A DNA stretch of 64,000 nucleotides, from contig CM046352.1 of NCBI GenBank assembly GCA_025403435.1, positions 1,524,893 to 1,588,892 on the forward strand, read 5' to 3'. The stretch comes from Artocarpus heterophyllus. Taxonomy: Eukaryota > Streptophyta > Magnoliopsida > Rosales > Moraceae. Of the stretch, positions 1 to 11,400 are shown in pieces (position 1 is the first letter of the stretch; every line of letters begins with the position of its first letter). The position numbers and the translations under genes were made by a program. Below the pieces are notes generated by a model, which searched no databases, was not told where the DNA came from, and was given only the letters and a program-made list of their open reading frames with translations.

Positions 1-177
1 AATTATAAACTTTCAAAAAGCATATTGGCCATGAAATAACAACATCGACCAATTAAAATAGCACGATGAAAACTATAAAAGATAGTAATGACGTAAACTT
101 AAAAGTCTGAATGACAACTATAAGAATAGCAATAGCTACAAAAATGACATTTTTATAAATAAATTTATAAACGCTAT

Positions 178-496
178 TAAAGCTGTCAATTTAGGCTGGG
201 CCAGCCCATGGCTCGTCTAATTTGGCCTGGGCTTAGCCCGACCCGATCCAAGTCACGGGGGCTAGGTAGGGTCGAAGATTTAGGCCCAAACTAAAACTGG
301 GTATGGCCGGGCCTGTCTAATTAGATATTATTTTTAAAATTCCCTTATAAAATTTGGATAGGCATGACCCTACACCCATGTAGGCTTTTGGGCCAGGCTA
401 GGCCTCCCTTTTCATTAGCCGGACCATGCCAGTCAGATTTTTCCTTTTAGCCCGTATGGATTGGACCGGGCCAAGCGGCCCAAATTGACAACTTTA
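178..496. mobile_element. hAT-like MITE with GGCC-rich interior
   Basis: The ends are inverted copies: the left begins TAAAGCTGTCAATTTAGG, and the reverse complement of the right begins TAAAGTTGTCAATTTGGG. They are flanked by 8-bp near-duplications, AACGCTAT at 170-177 and AACACTAT at 497-504. An 8-bp target duplication suggests the hAT superfamily. The interior is unusually rich in GGCC/GGGCC words for this AT-rich locus and has no coding potential, so it is non-autonomous. Confidence 0.6.
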
Positions 497-538
497 AACA
501 CTATAATAGACCAAGGTAGTTGGCAAAGATATAACGAC

Positions 539-652
539 AGTTACATGTAAACGACTATGATAATAAACGACAACAAAACATTGGACATGGAAACAATAGT
601 TACATGTAAACAACTATGATAAGAAACGACAACAAAATATTGGACGCGGAAC
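539..652. repeat. 59-bp tandem duplication
   Basis: Two units start at 539 and 598, each opening AGTTACATGTAAAC and continuing through a shared AACGACAACAAAA segment, with a few substitutions. The word AACGAC recurs loosely down to about 1075. Confidence 0.6.
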
Positions 653-1780
653 ACCATAAAAACCTAAAGTTTCCTCATTGTAGATGATTATTGACTATTT
701 GGTTTCATAAGTTTGAACCAAAATTTTATTTTTATGAAAGAAAATATTACAATAAAGTAATTTGAAATATGGTTCAAACTCAGGAAACAAACAGGCCAAA
801 TGCCACTAGCAGCTTGTTCTTTGTTGTTGCTGCTCTCTCTCTAATCTCAGATTTGTTAGCTCTCGAGTTTGATATTCGGCTATGTTGCTCATCTTATATG
901 CAACAGCAAATGGTCATTTGAGTCTGCAAGGCAGAAATTTTGGTCGTTGACTTCTGTATCTCTATGGAAAATGACAATGTCATTTAAACGACAGTGAAAT
1001 AAGACCAACGACAAGAGTCTAAAACGACAATGACATAAAACCAACGACCATTATTAGCCTAGAGACAAAGGTGAATTGATCAACCTACCCAAAACCAAAT
1101 CAATTCATGGGTTGGATTGAGTTAGATGAATGACAATCTAATTTTTCTTTCTAAATGTTACTAAAATTTAATTTGTAAATTTAAATATTAAAATAATATT
1201 GGATTAATTGAGAATTAGTTGTCTTAATAAAAACACAAAATAAAGTACGTTTTTTTTTTAGGATCAAAATAAAGTGAGTTTATTCTAATTAATGAAAAAA
1301 AGTAATACAAAGAAAAACTAAGGGACTGTTTCGTATTATTTTTAAAATAGGTGAAAATATTTTTATTTTTAAAAATAAAATTTTTAAAAAAATTATACTG
1401 TGAGTGTTTTTAAATTTTTTGCTTCAGAAAACGTACGAAAATATTTTCAAAAATTCTAAAAACATAACCAATCAAGGCCTAAGATTTACATTTTATTTTC
1501 TCAACTTTTTGATGTCATGTGGGTTCCATTAATTATCACTTTTACGAGTATTAGATAGATAAATAAAAAAAGGAAAAACAAATATTATCTTTTTTTTTTT
1601 TAAGTTAGGTCATAAAATTCCTCTTTTTTTGGTACGGATAAAAAAGGCCTTTTTCTACCGGCATTGCCGTTTTGGGATAAGTCACGAGGCTACTATTTCT
1701 TTTCCTTCCTTTTTTTTGTTTTTTCCTTTTCTTCCATTTTCCATTTTCCATTTTCGTAGCTTGCTTCCGGAGGCAGAGAG
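653..1780. other. AT-rich region upstream of the TerC gene
   Basis: No open frame or RNA gene is supported. The region has poly-A/T runs (about 1250-1260 and 1590-1603) and a pyrimidine-rich stretch at about 1695-1760 just before the TerC start codon, which would fit its 5' UTR. I could not fix a TATA box. Confidence 0.4.
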
Positions 1781-3592
1781 ATGGGTTTAGCTTCCGTCGT
1801 CCACAATGGACTCCGTATTCATCCCAAGCTCGATCCTTGCTCGCTTCGTAGGGTTTCTCCTCGTTCTCAATCCCCAATTCGGACCACCTTTCGCTACAAT
1901 TGGCGCGAAATTCCTCGCCTTCGCACAGGTTCTCTCTCTCTGTGTTTACGTTTCCGCCATTGTTGAAACCTTGGTTCTAAAGCTTACTTCTTTTTTAGCT
2001 CGTACGAGTGGAATTTGCCCATTTTCGCCGTTTTCATGCTCGAGAGGGACTGAGCAGCGGGGCAATTTGTCTGTCGCAGCCTCAGCCTCTGGTGAGTGAG
2101 TGTTTCGTGAGTGTTGTTGGTTTCATTTGAGCTGATTCGATTCTAGATTGTTGTGAGCTTAATTTCTGTATTGGTCATTGTTTTGAAGCTGAATTTGGGA
2201 GAGAAAAGGGGTCTTTCATTCCTAATCCAGTTGTGTGGTGGGCTTTTAAGCTCAGTTCATGACATATTTGCTTTGATTAAGTTAGGACCTTCCAATATGG
2301 AGGAAAAAAAACGCGGCTTTATCCTCCAATATATTTATATTGTGATTTTTTATATTTTTGCAAATATAAAAACTTCAGCCATTTGTTGAAATGGAGTGGT
2401 AAAATAAATTATATTGTATTTTGATGTTTTCTCAAATGGTAACTGCATTTAGTATATAAATAGTTAGATAAATGACTTCGTATGTATAAATTTTGTGATG
2501 CAAAAAGTGATATCAGTGATTTGGTATGCGTGATGAAACTAACACTGAAGATATATCTCATGCTTCCCTTTCATTTGATAATTCAGAGAAAACCAACGAA
2601 AATAAAAGACATGCTTCTGCCATTAGAAATGTGGCCTTGTGGGTAAGTGCTTGCTTTCCTATGCATTCTGATTGTGTGCTTCAGCTGACTGATTCTTTAA
2701 GCATATTGACGGAATCATTGATTACTATAGGTAAGTACTGCGGTTGCATTTGGCGTTGTTTTGGGGTTTAAAGATGGAGTTGAAAAGGCATCAGAGTTTT
2801 TTGCTGGGTATGGAAAGCTCGGATTCAATAGCGTTTCAAGTTTCAACAGCAAACTCTTTATTTTCTGGATCAGTAGTCATTCTTCATAACAAAAGCCTAA
2901 TAAAAATTACAATTTACAATGTTTAACGAGTACTTTAAGCTGGCATGCACTTCATCTATTATGTTTTTTATTGACTTTGAAGTGTATGAACTTGGTTTTA
3001 TTTCCCTTGGCTGGGGTTGTTGGTTTCCAATCCACACTTACAAATGTTGCGCTGTTCTCAGGTACATATTGGAGCAAAGCTTGTCAGTGGATAATCTGTT
3101 TGTCTTTGTTCTGATCTTCAAGTACTTTAAAGTTCCGCATGCGTATCAGGTATATATCAAAATTTAAATATGTTGTTTTCAAATAATGCAGCGTCATGGC
3201 TTAAAAAACCACAATTTTTTTTTTTTTTCCGTAGAAGTTGTTGAATTGTTATTACATAAAAACCATCACGTGCAATCTTGTGGTATTAAAAATTTGTATT
3301 GGTGGAAGTGTAGAATCGGGTACTTTCATATGGCATTGCTGGTGCAGTGATCTTTCGTTTGACAATAATACTTCTTGGGACAGCGACACTTCAGGTACAT
3401 ATGATGCTGAGTGTGCATTGGCTGGGTGAGTTTGTTTGTGCCAAGGGCCAATTTTCTGAATCCCTTCTTCTTTATTGTTGTTTCAGAGGTTTGAGGCAGT
3501 AAACATTTTGCTGGCTTTGATACTACTTTACTCATCGTTCAAGGTGAATGTTCTACTCGAGAAGCTTTTTACTATTGAATACAATAATTCAT

Positions 3593-3632
<40 letters not shown>

Positions 3633-5964
3633 TCATTTTTTCTGATATATCATGACTGATATTAGCTTCTGATTCAGTGGTGTGAGTATGCAATCAGATT
3701 TTACTTTGATGTGTCATAAAAATTAACTAAGCAATTTGTGATTAGAGATGTTAATACGTAGCTGCTTCCAGTTCTGTGCAAGCTTGGAAACCATTTTCAA
3801 TTCTTTCTTACTGATTTATGATTTCAAGATATTTGTGGTTTGAAATTTAATTTGTTGTCACACGAGCATCTATTGTTCTTCATTGCCCTTGTGAATGGTA
3901 TTTTATGCTAATCTTTTAGTTAAATGTTTGATGACAGTAAATTGATTCTTTCATTTTTTTGATAGCTATTTGCTACTGAAGAAGATGACACTGACCTATC
4001 TGAGAACTTCATTGTGAAGACATGCCAGAGATTTATCCCTGTCACAGGTAAGGCCTTGCCTCTGTATCTGTTCCCTTTCTATTGAATTGATGCTTAGGTG
4101 TAAATGTTCTGATGGGTTAGGACTGGTTGTGTGTGTGTGTTTTAATTTTAAGTTTTAAAATAGTATTAATTTAAAAAGGTTGAGTAAGACATTTCTTTTG
4201 CCACCTGTAGTTTAGCTAGTAAGTTCTCAACTTTTATTGATAGATATAAGGAGCAGGGTTTATTCATATTCTAATCGTGATCAAGTTTGTGTTGACTTAG
4301 CCCTGTCTTTTTCTCAAATTCTTGCAGCTAATTATGATGGCAATCAATTTTTTACAGTTCAGGATGGTGTACGTAAAGTAAGTTGTCTATGAATATTTGA
4401 AAGTTTTGTTTAACTATCTGTCTAGTGAACAGTGACAGGAATATTCACAAGCTCCAAAATATTGAGCGACTCTTCTCCAGATCAGCTAGCTTTATGTTCT
4501 GCCTTTCAATAGAACCAAGATGCATTTTCTTTCTCTAAAAACTAAGATTTAATGCATTATATTAATTTCTATTTGATTTCTAACAGGTCTCAAACATTTT
4601 GGGCAGGCCACACCTTTACTTCTCACAGTAGCTGTTATAGAGCTCAGTGATATTGCATTCGCAGTAGGTTTTTCACCCACCAATTATGTCAGATTCTTTT
4701 GTTTCCGTCGATTAGCGCTTTAATTGAACACTGATTCAATGCTTCATGTTCTTTTAGGTTGATTCTATACCAGCAGTATTTGGTGTTACACGGGATCCTT
4801 TCATAGTGTACACGTCTAATATCTTTGCCATCGTAGGTAATTCTTGCTAATTTTGTTATTACTTGTATACCCTGTTAACAGATAGATGTATCTCTGAAAT
4901 TGATAGTTGCTGGCTTGCTGCTGAATTGTGCCACGATACGTCTGATGTTTTCTCGTGTACTTTTTTCTTTTCAAATTACCGTATGATCTTATCAAATATG
5001 TGAATATGCGATGACTCAGGCCATTTGATGAGCGTACAAGTAATGTTCCTATATTGAATTGAGGTGCATGCTAGAGGTCTATTAGGAACGTTACTTGCAT
5101 AGGAATATGCCAATAGTAATCTAATCGACAATACATCTGGAAAATGCAGGTTTAAGGTCATTTTACATTCTCATTTCTGAGGGAATGTCAGAATTGGAGT
5201 ATTTACAGGTATAAAGTTGACTTTCTGAATTAGGACTTATAAATTTCTGTACGTCGTTTTGTCAGTCAAAAACATCCCATTGTCTGGAGTTCTAAATGTA
5301 GATGAAATAAATACGCGTGACGCTTCTTCTTTTTCCCCCTAGAGAAAAAAAAAGGTTTTTTGTAGGAACTTTAAAAAGGTTACACCTTATACATTAGTGA
5401 TTATGGACTATTATGGGCTAACAATCTCGATGCTAATACTGTTAATGCGAATTGTGATAACTTGAATTATGTTGCCACCGTGCCAGTCATTTGATTAGAT
5501 TAAAGTTTTAAATATCCTGCAAAATAGGTAATTGTCTAACTCGTAACAATGTAAATTATCTTTCCAACATACCAAGCATTCGATTATTTTAAGGTTTCAA
5601 GTTTCATATATACTGGATTATCGTCTGATTGGAATCCCTTTCGTTCAATGATTTAGTCTATTTCTACGTTGACAAGTTTTGGGTGTGTGCTAAATTGAAT
5701 CATCCGATTCCTCATTCTCCTTTTCAGCCATCCATAGGTGTTGTTCTCGGCTTTATCGGATGTAAAATGATTCTGGACTTTTATGGTGGGTACTCACTGG
5801 AGTTCTTACTTCTGTTTTATACCTAATCTGGCTTACGTCCCAATATTCTCATTTCCTCAATTCTCCCTTCAGGGTTCCATGTATCTACAGAGATGTCACT
5901 TGGTTTTGTGGCTACATGTCTTGGCGCTGGGGTATTCTTGAGTTTGTTAAAAAAGTCTGATTAG
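1781..5964 (+). CDS. TERC: Thylakoid TerC-family integral membrane protein (TERC-like)
   Basis: Spliced CDS of 14 exons: 1781-1928, 1999-2091, 2551-2642, 2731-2807, 3062-3149, 3314-3394, 3487-3543, 3966-4047, 4328-4377, 4607-4663, 4758-4836, 5150-5208, 5728-5785, 5873-5964. All introns are GT-AG, phases agree, and the product is 370 residues, close to the plant family size. The first 80 or so residues are Ser/Arg-rich and fit a chloroplast transit peptide. The TerC core follows: [15 protein letters not shown] near residue 145 and [17 protein letters not shown] near 267-283, hydrophobic helices carrying buried acidic residues. In Arabidopsis this family member sits in the thylakoid membrane and is needed for thylakoid formation and membrane-protein insertion with ALB3 (established knowledge). 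Exon 3 is the least certain; its start was chosen to keep phase. Confidence 0.9.
3598..3630. repeat. (TA)n microsatellite in TerC intron 7
   Basis: An uninterrupted TA run follows a short CA run. It is intronic. Confidence 0.85.
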
Positions 5965-6808
5965 CTCAAGTTGAAGAAGACTGACTGGCTTAAGAAGTTA
6001 TCGAGCCATCAACCTGCATAACAGGCTACAATTTTTGCTTGTTTATATCACTAAAAAATTAGTCAATTATTGCCCTCATTCGTCTTTCCCAAATACATTT
6101 TTTTATTAGTTTCTAGAGGATCTTATCTATTTTCTTATTTTACAAGACGTAATTTTGTTCTCATGTACTAGCAAAAAGATTAAATTTGTCAATGAGAAAT
6201 GGGACTCTTAAATGTAATTTTTTTTTTTTGATTGGAAGTCCTTAACGTAATGTTTCTGTTACAAAAATAGTGCGATAGAAATAAAGAATAAAAACACGTA
6301 AAGATTCATGTGAAAATTCAAGACGGAAAAAAAACCACAGGCAAAGAGAGAAAAAAATTACTAAACTCGAAAAGATTACAAGACAGCGATTAAAGAGGCT
6401 AAAAGTTGATAATACCAAACTTAACACAATACATCATATATATATATATATATAGGTATAAACAAAACTCTAATATGTGATATAACTTAATGGGCCAAAA
6501 ACATAAACTCAACGGCCTAAAACGTTAAAGTTTGTACTGTGAAGGTAGAGCTCTGCACCTCCAGTTTAGCCTGATCCCTCCGCTACCACTACAGATCTCA
6601 TGAATATCTCATATTTGTTCTTCCACAATAATTGTTGCACCGTGAATTTTTTAGGTTGGTACTCAAACTGTTTTTGATATGTTTAATGTTTCTTTGTTTT
6701 CACATTGATGAGTGATGGTTCAAGGGTGATGGACTTGGAGAAGCATTGCAGCAATAATGTTTTTTCAACCTTCTGAAGATTTAAACATTGATAAATCAAC
6801 ATTTGCAG

Positions 6809-6910
6809 GGATCAAAATGGCTCACTGCTTGTGAATTATTGCCTGATTCCGAATCCCGAAAGTCTTTTGGTGCTAAATTGAACATTGATGATACTGACAT
6901 TTCCGAGAAA
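6809..6910 (+). pseudogene. Isolated exon-like remnant, family not recognised
   Basis: A 34-codon open segment in phase 0 lies between a credible acceptor (TTTGCAG) and donor (GTGAGA). It reads as a plausible soluble protein piece (WLTACELLPDSESRK, then FGAKLNIDDTDISEK). Upstream, near 6724-6755, another short coding-like stretch (GDGLGEALQQ) ends in a stop. No continuous gene can be built around it. It is probably a relic of a duplicated gene, or chance. Confidence 0.25.
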
Positions 6911-7547
6911 GTGAGATAAATATGAAACCTTATTACTTTTCCTTCAATCTATACTGTCAAATTGAATTCATTATAAGAAAGAGGATGAAAACATTGGGAA
7001 CTTAATCTGTGTGTGCATGTATCTATGAGTAGGTAGTTCATGTTATAATTGCAATTGAGTCAAAGCAACGCCGAAGTCATATCAAAACCAACAGCCAACT
7101 AATGTTAAGAATTTATGGGGCCAAATCAACAAATAAAAAAAAAAAGTTAACGAGATATATGGTCTTTTTTTATTTGAAGAATTTAAATATGTCTGTAATT
7201 TGTGAATATTTTTTATATGTCTTAATGTATATGTATAAAGACATTAATGACTATAACAATGATATTGTTAGTTTTAATTTATTTTTTTTGAATAACTATA
7301 ATATACGTATTTAAGATTTTAAACAGATTATGATATCTTTATATTTAAAAAAATCCTTAAAATTAGGGTGTTTGTTATTTCAATTCAAATTAGTATATAA
7401 AATAATGATTTTAAAATTCTCTAAAAAGATAAAAAAAATTTATAGACAAGTTGGATTTACCGATAAATTAAAATTAGGGCGTTGTAATTAAATTAATGAT
7501 ATAGTTTTACTGACAAATTAAAATTAGGGTGTTGTAATTAAATTAAT

Positions 7548-7830
7548 AATACAGTATTATTAAGTCTATTTATGTGTCTTACTAGTTATATAATTGATAT
7601 ATCATTAAGTTAATGATATGTAATGATAATGATACGCAATGACATTTATTTTTTAAGACTTCCAGTGAATGATATTTCTTGTTTTTTGTGATTAATGATA
7701 TAGTATTTATTAAGCCTTCTTGTGTATCTTATAGGTTATATAATTGTTATATCATTAAGTTAATGATACGTAATTATAATAATACTCAATGACATTTATT
7801 TCATTTTTTAAGACTTCAAGTGATAATGAT
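7548..7830. repeat. Diverged direct repeat of about 130 bp
   Basis: Copies at about 7548-7672 and 7697-7830 share long words such as ATATCATTAAGTTAATGATA and CAATGACATTTATTT. Both end in an AAGACTTC-A-GTGA motif. A shorter preceding duplication (AAATTAAAATTAGGG-G-GTTGTAATTAAATTAAT) sits near 7464 and 7516. Origin not recognised. Confidence 0.55.
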
Positions 7831-8078
7831 AATGCATCAATGTAATATGTTAAAATAAGAAATATACGTGTATATTTTTTTCCTAATTTAACTATTCAAA
7901 AAATAAGAAAATTTGTTTTAAAATTTTAAATACATAATAATATTTGGTCAGAGGGTGTGTTAAGGTTCTGAATATACGAAATTAAAAAAAAAAGATGAAT
8001 AAGTGATATTTGCATAACAAAGACAGATATTAATTCACTGCTTAAAAAATAGATAGATTATGTAATTTTTACATTAAA

Positions 8079-8178
8079 NNNNNNNNNNNNNNNNNNNNNN
8101 NNNNNNNNNNNNNNNNNNNNNNNNNNNNNNNNNNNNNNNNNNNNNNNNNNNNNNNNNNNNNNNNNNNNNNNNNNNNNN
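8079..8178. other. Assembly gap of 100 N
   Basis: Exactly 100 N, the conventional placeholder for a gap of unknown length. It falls about 230 bp upstream of the TBC gene start codon, so part of that promoter may be missing. Confidence 0.95.
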
Positions 8179-8360
8179 ATGCGTGGGACCCACTCGTCCC
8201 TTCCCTCCCTCCAAAAGCCACCACGTCTGAACTCTGAATGTCTGAGCATTTCTCCTCCCAAAAAAAAAAAAAAAAAAAAACCATTTTTACAACACGAAGA
8301 ATTACGTGGAGCTCGCAAAAGCTCCGAGACCGCTCTTCGATTCTTCCGGATCAACCTATT

Positions 8361-8363
<3 letters not shown>

Positions 8364-8394
<31 letters not shown>
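8364..8394 (+). promoter_or_regulatory. CT-repeat tract in the presumed 5' UTR of the TBC gene
   Basis: A (CT)n run ends 15 bp before the ATG at 8410. Such pyrimidine tracts are common in plant 5' leaders. Its regulatory role is inference. Confidence 0.4.
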
Positions 8395-8396
<2 letters not shown>

Positions 8397-8409
8397 GTGA
8401 GAAGCTATA

Positions 8410-11400
8410 ATGGCGGACCAGACCTGCAATCTCCTCCACACTCTTGAGCCAAGAAGGTTAGTACTTCACTTCTTATCTGCATCCTGTACAAAAACAACTA
8501 ATTTACTAAAAAAAAAATGAAAAAGAATCCTTTTTACTGAGTTCCGAAAGCTCCTAGATTTCTCCACGCGTCTCTGACACCCTAAATTCTCGAGCTTTCT
8601 CTGACAAATTCTCGTTCTTTATCCTTTTCTGTAGCATAATCATAAAAAAGTTCCTTCCTTTTTCATGAATTTTGATGAATTTTGTTTTGTTGTGCGTTAA
8701 TGGTGGTTTTGATTGAAGAAAAAAGAGATTGAAGGGGAAGGGAGGGTAGAATTTGAAAGTGAGATGTGGGTTTGAGGTTTAGAAATTACAAGAGTGAGAA
8801 AGCTATGGGCAGTGGAATTGAAACTCTTTTTGAGCTATGTTGTTGTCCTTGTTGAGTAAACGCTCGTTGGAAGTTGATTCCAGGTCTGTCAATACAGACA
8901 TATTATATATAACATATATTATATATTGTATAGCGTTTTTCTACGGTCCTTTCGGGAGGTCTCTTCGTTGTAAGATGTAATTTATTAAACGAGCATGGCT
9001 GTTATTAAAATATGGTTTTAAACTTGTTTAATGTAACATTGATCCTGGAGAGGTGTAACGTCGATGTTACATTTAATGATAGTTTTACTTCTAGATGTTA
9101 CGTGGGATGGCGGTCATATAATTCAGATTTGTGTGATCTCAACAATAACTTTGATGTCAACAGGGATTCCTATGGATTCGCTTTGAGACCTCAGCACGCA
9201 CAAAGATATAAGCAGTATGCTAGTATCTACAAGGTACTCTATTTGTTTTGGACCTTTTAGTTGGATGCTATGCGTGTGAACAATGTACCTGCTAATGAAA
9301 TCACATTGAGTTTCTGTCTGTTTAAAATATTCCAAATGATCAATCTCTTACTGCACATGGTCGACTTTTTGTCGTATACCAATACTGATATGATAGGGGA
9401 AAAAAAGCCCTTTAATACAGAAAGGAAGTGTCTTTTCTGTATGTTTTCCCTTGTTCCATTGCTATCGTGGTCTTTATGCAATCGACAGAATTATATCTTA
9501 TGGTGAGGCCATATTTTGATGTTGCTTGTAGCATCTGCTGTGTTTGTTGTAGCCGTAGGTTGATATCTTTCAGAAACATGCCAATATGTAAATTGCCTAT
9601 CCAGCTTAATGATAATTACTGGTATTAGGAAGAGGAAGAGGAAAGGTCAGATAAGTGGAAGAACTTTCTTGATCAGTTGGCAGTATATACTCAACCTTGC
9701 TCCTCTGGAAGAGAACATAAAGAGGAATTGCAGGCAGAGGTTACTGAGCAGAAAGTAGAAATAAATTCAGAGGGGCTTGGGAAAGGGGATGACACGAGCG
9801 ACAGACAACCTATTACTGATGATTCAACAGAAAGTGATCCCAAAAAGAAGGTGCAGCTTTCAAAGGAAACAAAGGCCCATAAGGTGCAAACATGGGCTCG
9901 GATTAGATCTTCCCTTGGTGCGTTAGAGAATATAATAAGCTCTACGAAAGATGAACAGATAACCATGGGAGAAAACCGTCTTCAATTAATAGAAAAGACA
10001 AGATCTCCAAAAGCTTTTGAGGACTTGGAGGAAAAGGTCTGTGTTAACAATGTTTTGGATGAAAGTGTGAATACCTCCATTGCAGAAAATTCTGAGAAGG
10101 ATGGAATCTCCGAGAGTACAGATACCAGTGAGGCAGTTGTGAATTTGGGAAATGGTGTCTCTAGTGGTGCACACGCTCAAAAGGAAGAGTTGGCTGTGAG
10201 TGATGGCGTTTCTTGCAATGTGGATGCTGCTGAGTCAGAGAAGCATGACAGTGTGGACACTAGTGAGGCAGAAAATGCTGTTCCTGATGGGTTCTATTGC
10301 AGCAAGAATGACGTTGGAGCAGGAAAAGCTGAGGACGATGGGATTCATGTAGGGCCTTTCTTTTCTTGGAAAGAAGAATTGGAGTGCCTTGTCCGAGGAG
10401 GAGTGCCAAAGGATCTCAGAGGAGAGGTAAAGCTTGCAGTTTTCAATTTATGGAATCAACTAAGTTCTTTTGTTTGTAAAAAAAGTGCTCCATTTGATCA
10501 CAGGTATGGCAAGCTTTTGTAGGTGTGAAGGCTCGGCGGGTACAGACATATTACTATGATTTGCTAGCACAAGAAAGAAACACTGATGAAAGTAAGGATT
10601 GCAACAACTTATCCGGTGCAGCCAACAAATGGAAAAGACAGATTGAGAAGGTCATTAGATGCATGCATCTTGGACTTTGTCGTTTCAATTTGTAGGTGCT
10701 ATTTCTTTTGCTTTATAGTGGAATGTTGGCTTCTCCCTGTGCTAAATTTTTATCTACTGCAGGACATACCACGGACATTTCCAGGTCATCCTGCTTTGGA
10801 CGAGAATGGTAGAAATTCTTTGAGACGTTTGCTTTTAGCTTATGCTCGACATAACCCCTCTGTTGGGTACTGCCAGGTATTTGGGCAAGTTCATTTGGTA
10901 CTTTGTTCTATTGACTTATTTCTGTTTATTATTTGTAGAGATAGAGACGCTAGGCATAATAGAGGCGCTAGGCATAATATTCGTTTTTGTCTGGTTCATG
11001 GAACAACTGACAAGCATCTTTTTTTCAAATCTAGTTTTGCTGATTTTGTATTTTGGTGCCGCAATACATGCAGGCAATGAATTTCTTTGCAGGATTATTG
11101 CTACTTTTGATGCCCGAGGAAAATGCCTTCTGGTAGGTTCAAAGGGTTCATCTCTGTTTGTCTGGTTTTTCGTTTAACAATTCCTTTCATACATGATTTG
11201 TCTCTCGAACGTGACCTTCATTTGTTGTTTTTCTTAAGGAGGCGTAAGCTTGCCCTTGCTAAAGATAATGTCCTTGAAAACATCTGCAGCTATATTTATG
11301 TATTCACACAAAACTATACATGCAAAGAGAAAGTATCCATGCAAGAGTGACCTGATTCCCTTATGGACTGCTTAATGAATTTTCTCAGGACTTTGGTGGG

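Larger units (their letters stand above)
5965..8078. other. AT-rich spacer between the TerC and TBC genes
   Basis: The TerC 3' UTR presumably occupies the first few hundred bases. The rest is AT-rich with simple repeats, e.g. an AT run near 6436-6454. Apart from the exon-like remnant and the direct repeat listed separately, I see no gene. Confidence 0.5.

Noticed and set aside
1605..1877. Minus-strand 90-codon frame over the TerC start
   Set aside because: A Lys-rich shadow of a pyrimidine-rich leader and transit-peptide exon.
8058..8441. 127-codon minus frame crossing the N gap
   Set aside because: It runs through 100 undefined bases, a poly-A run and a CT repeat.
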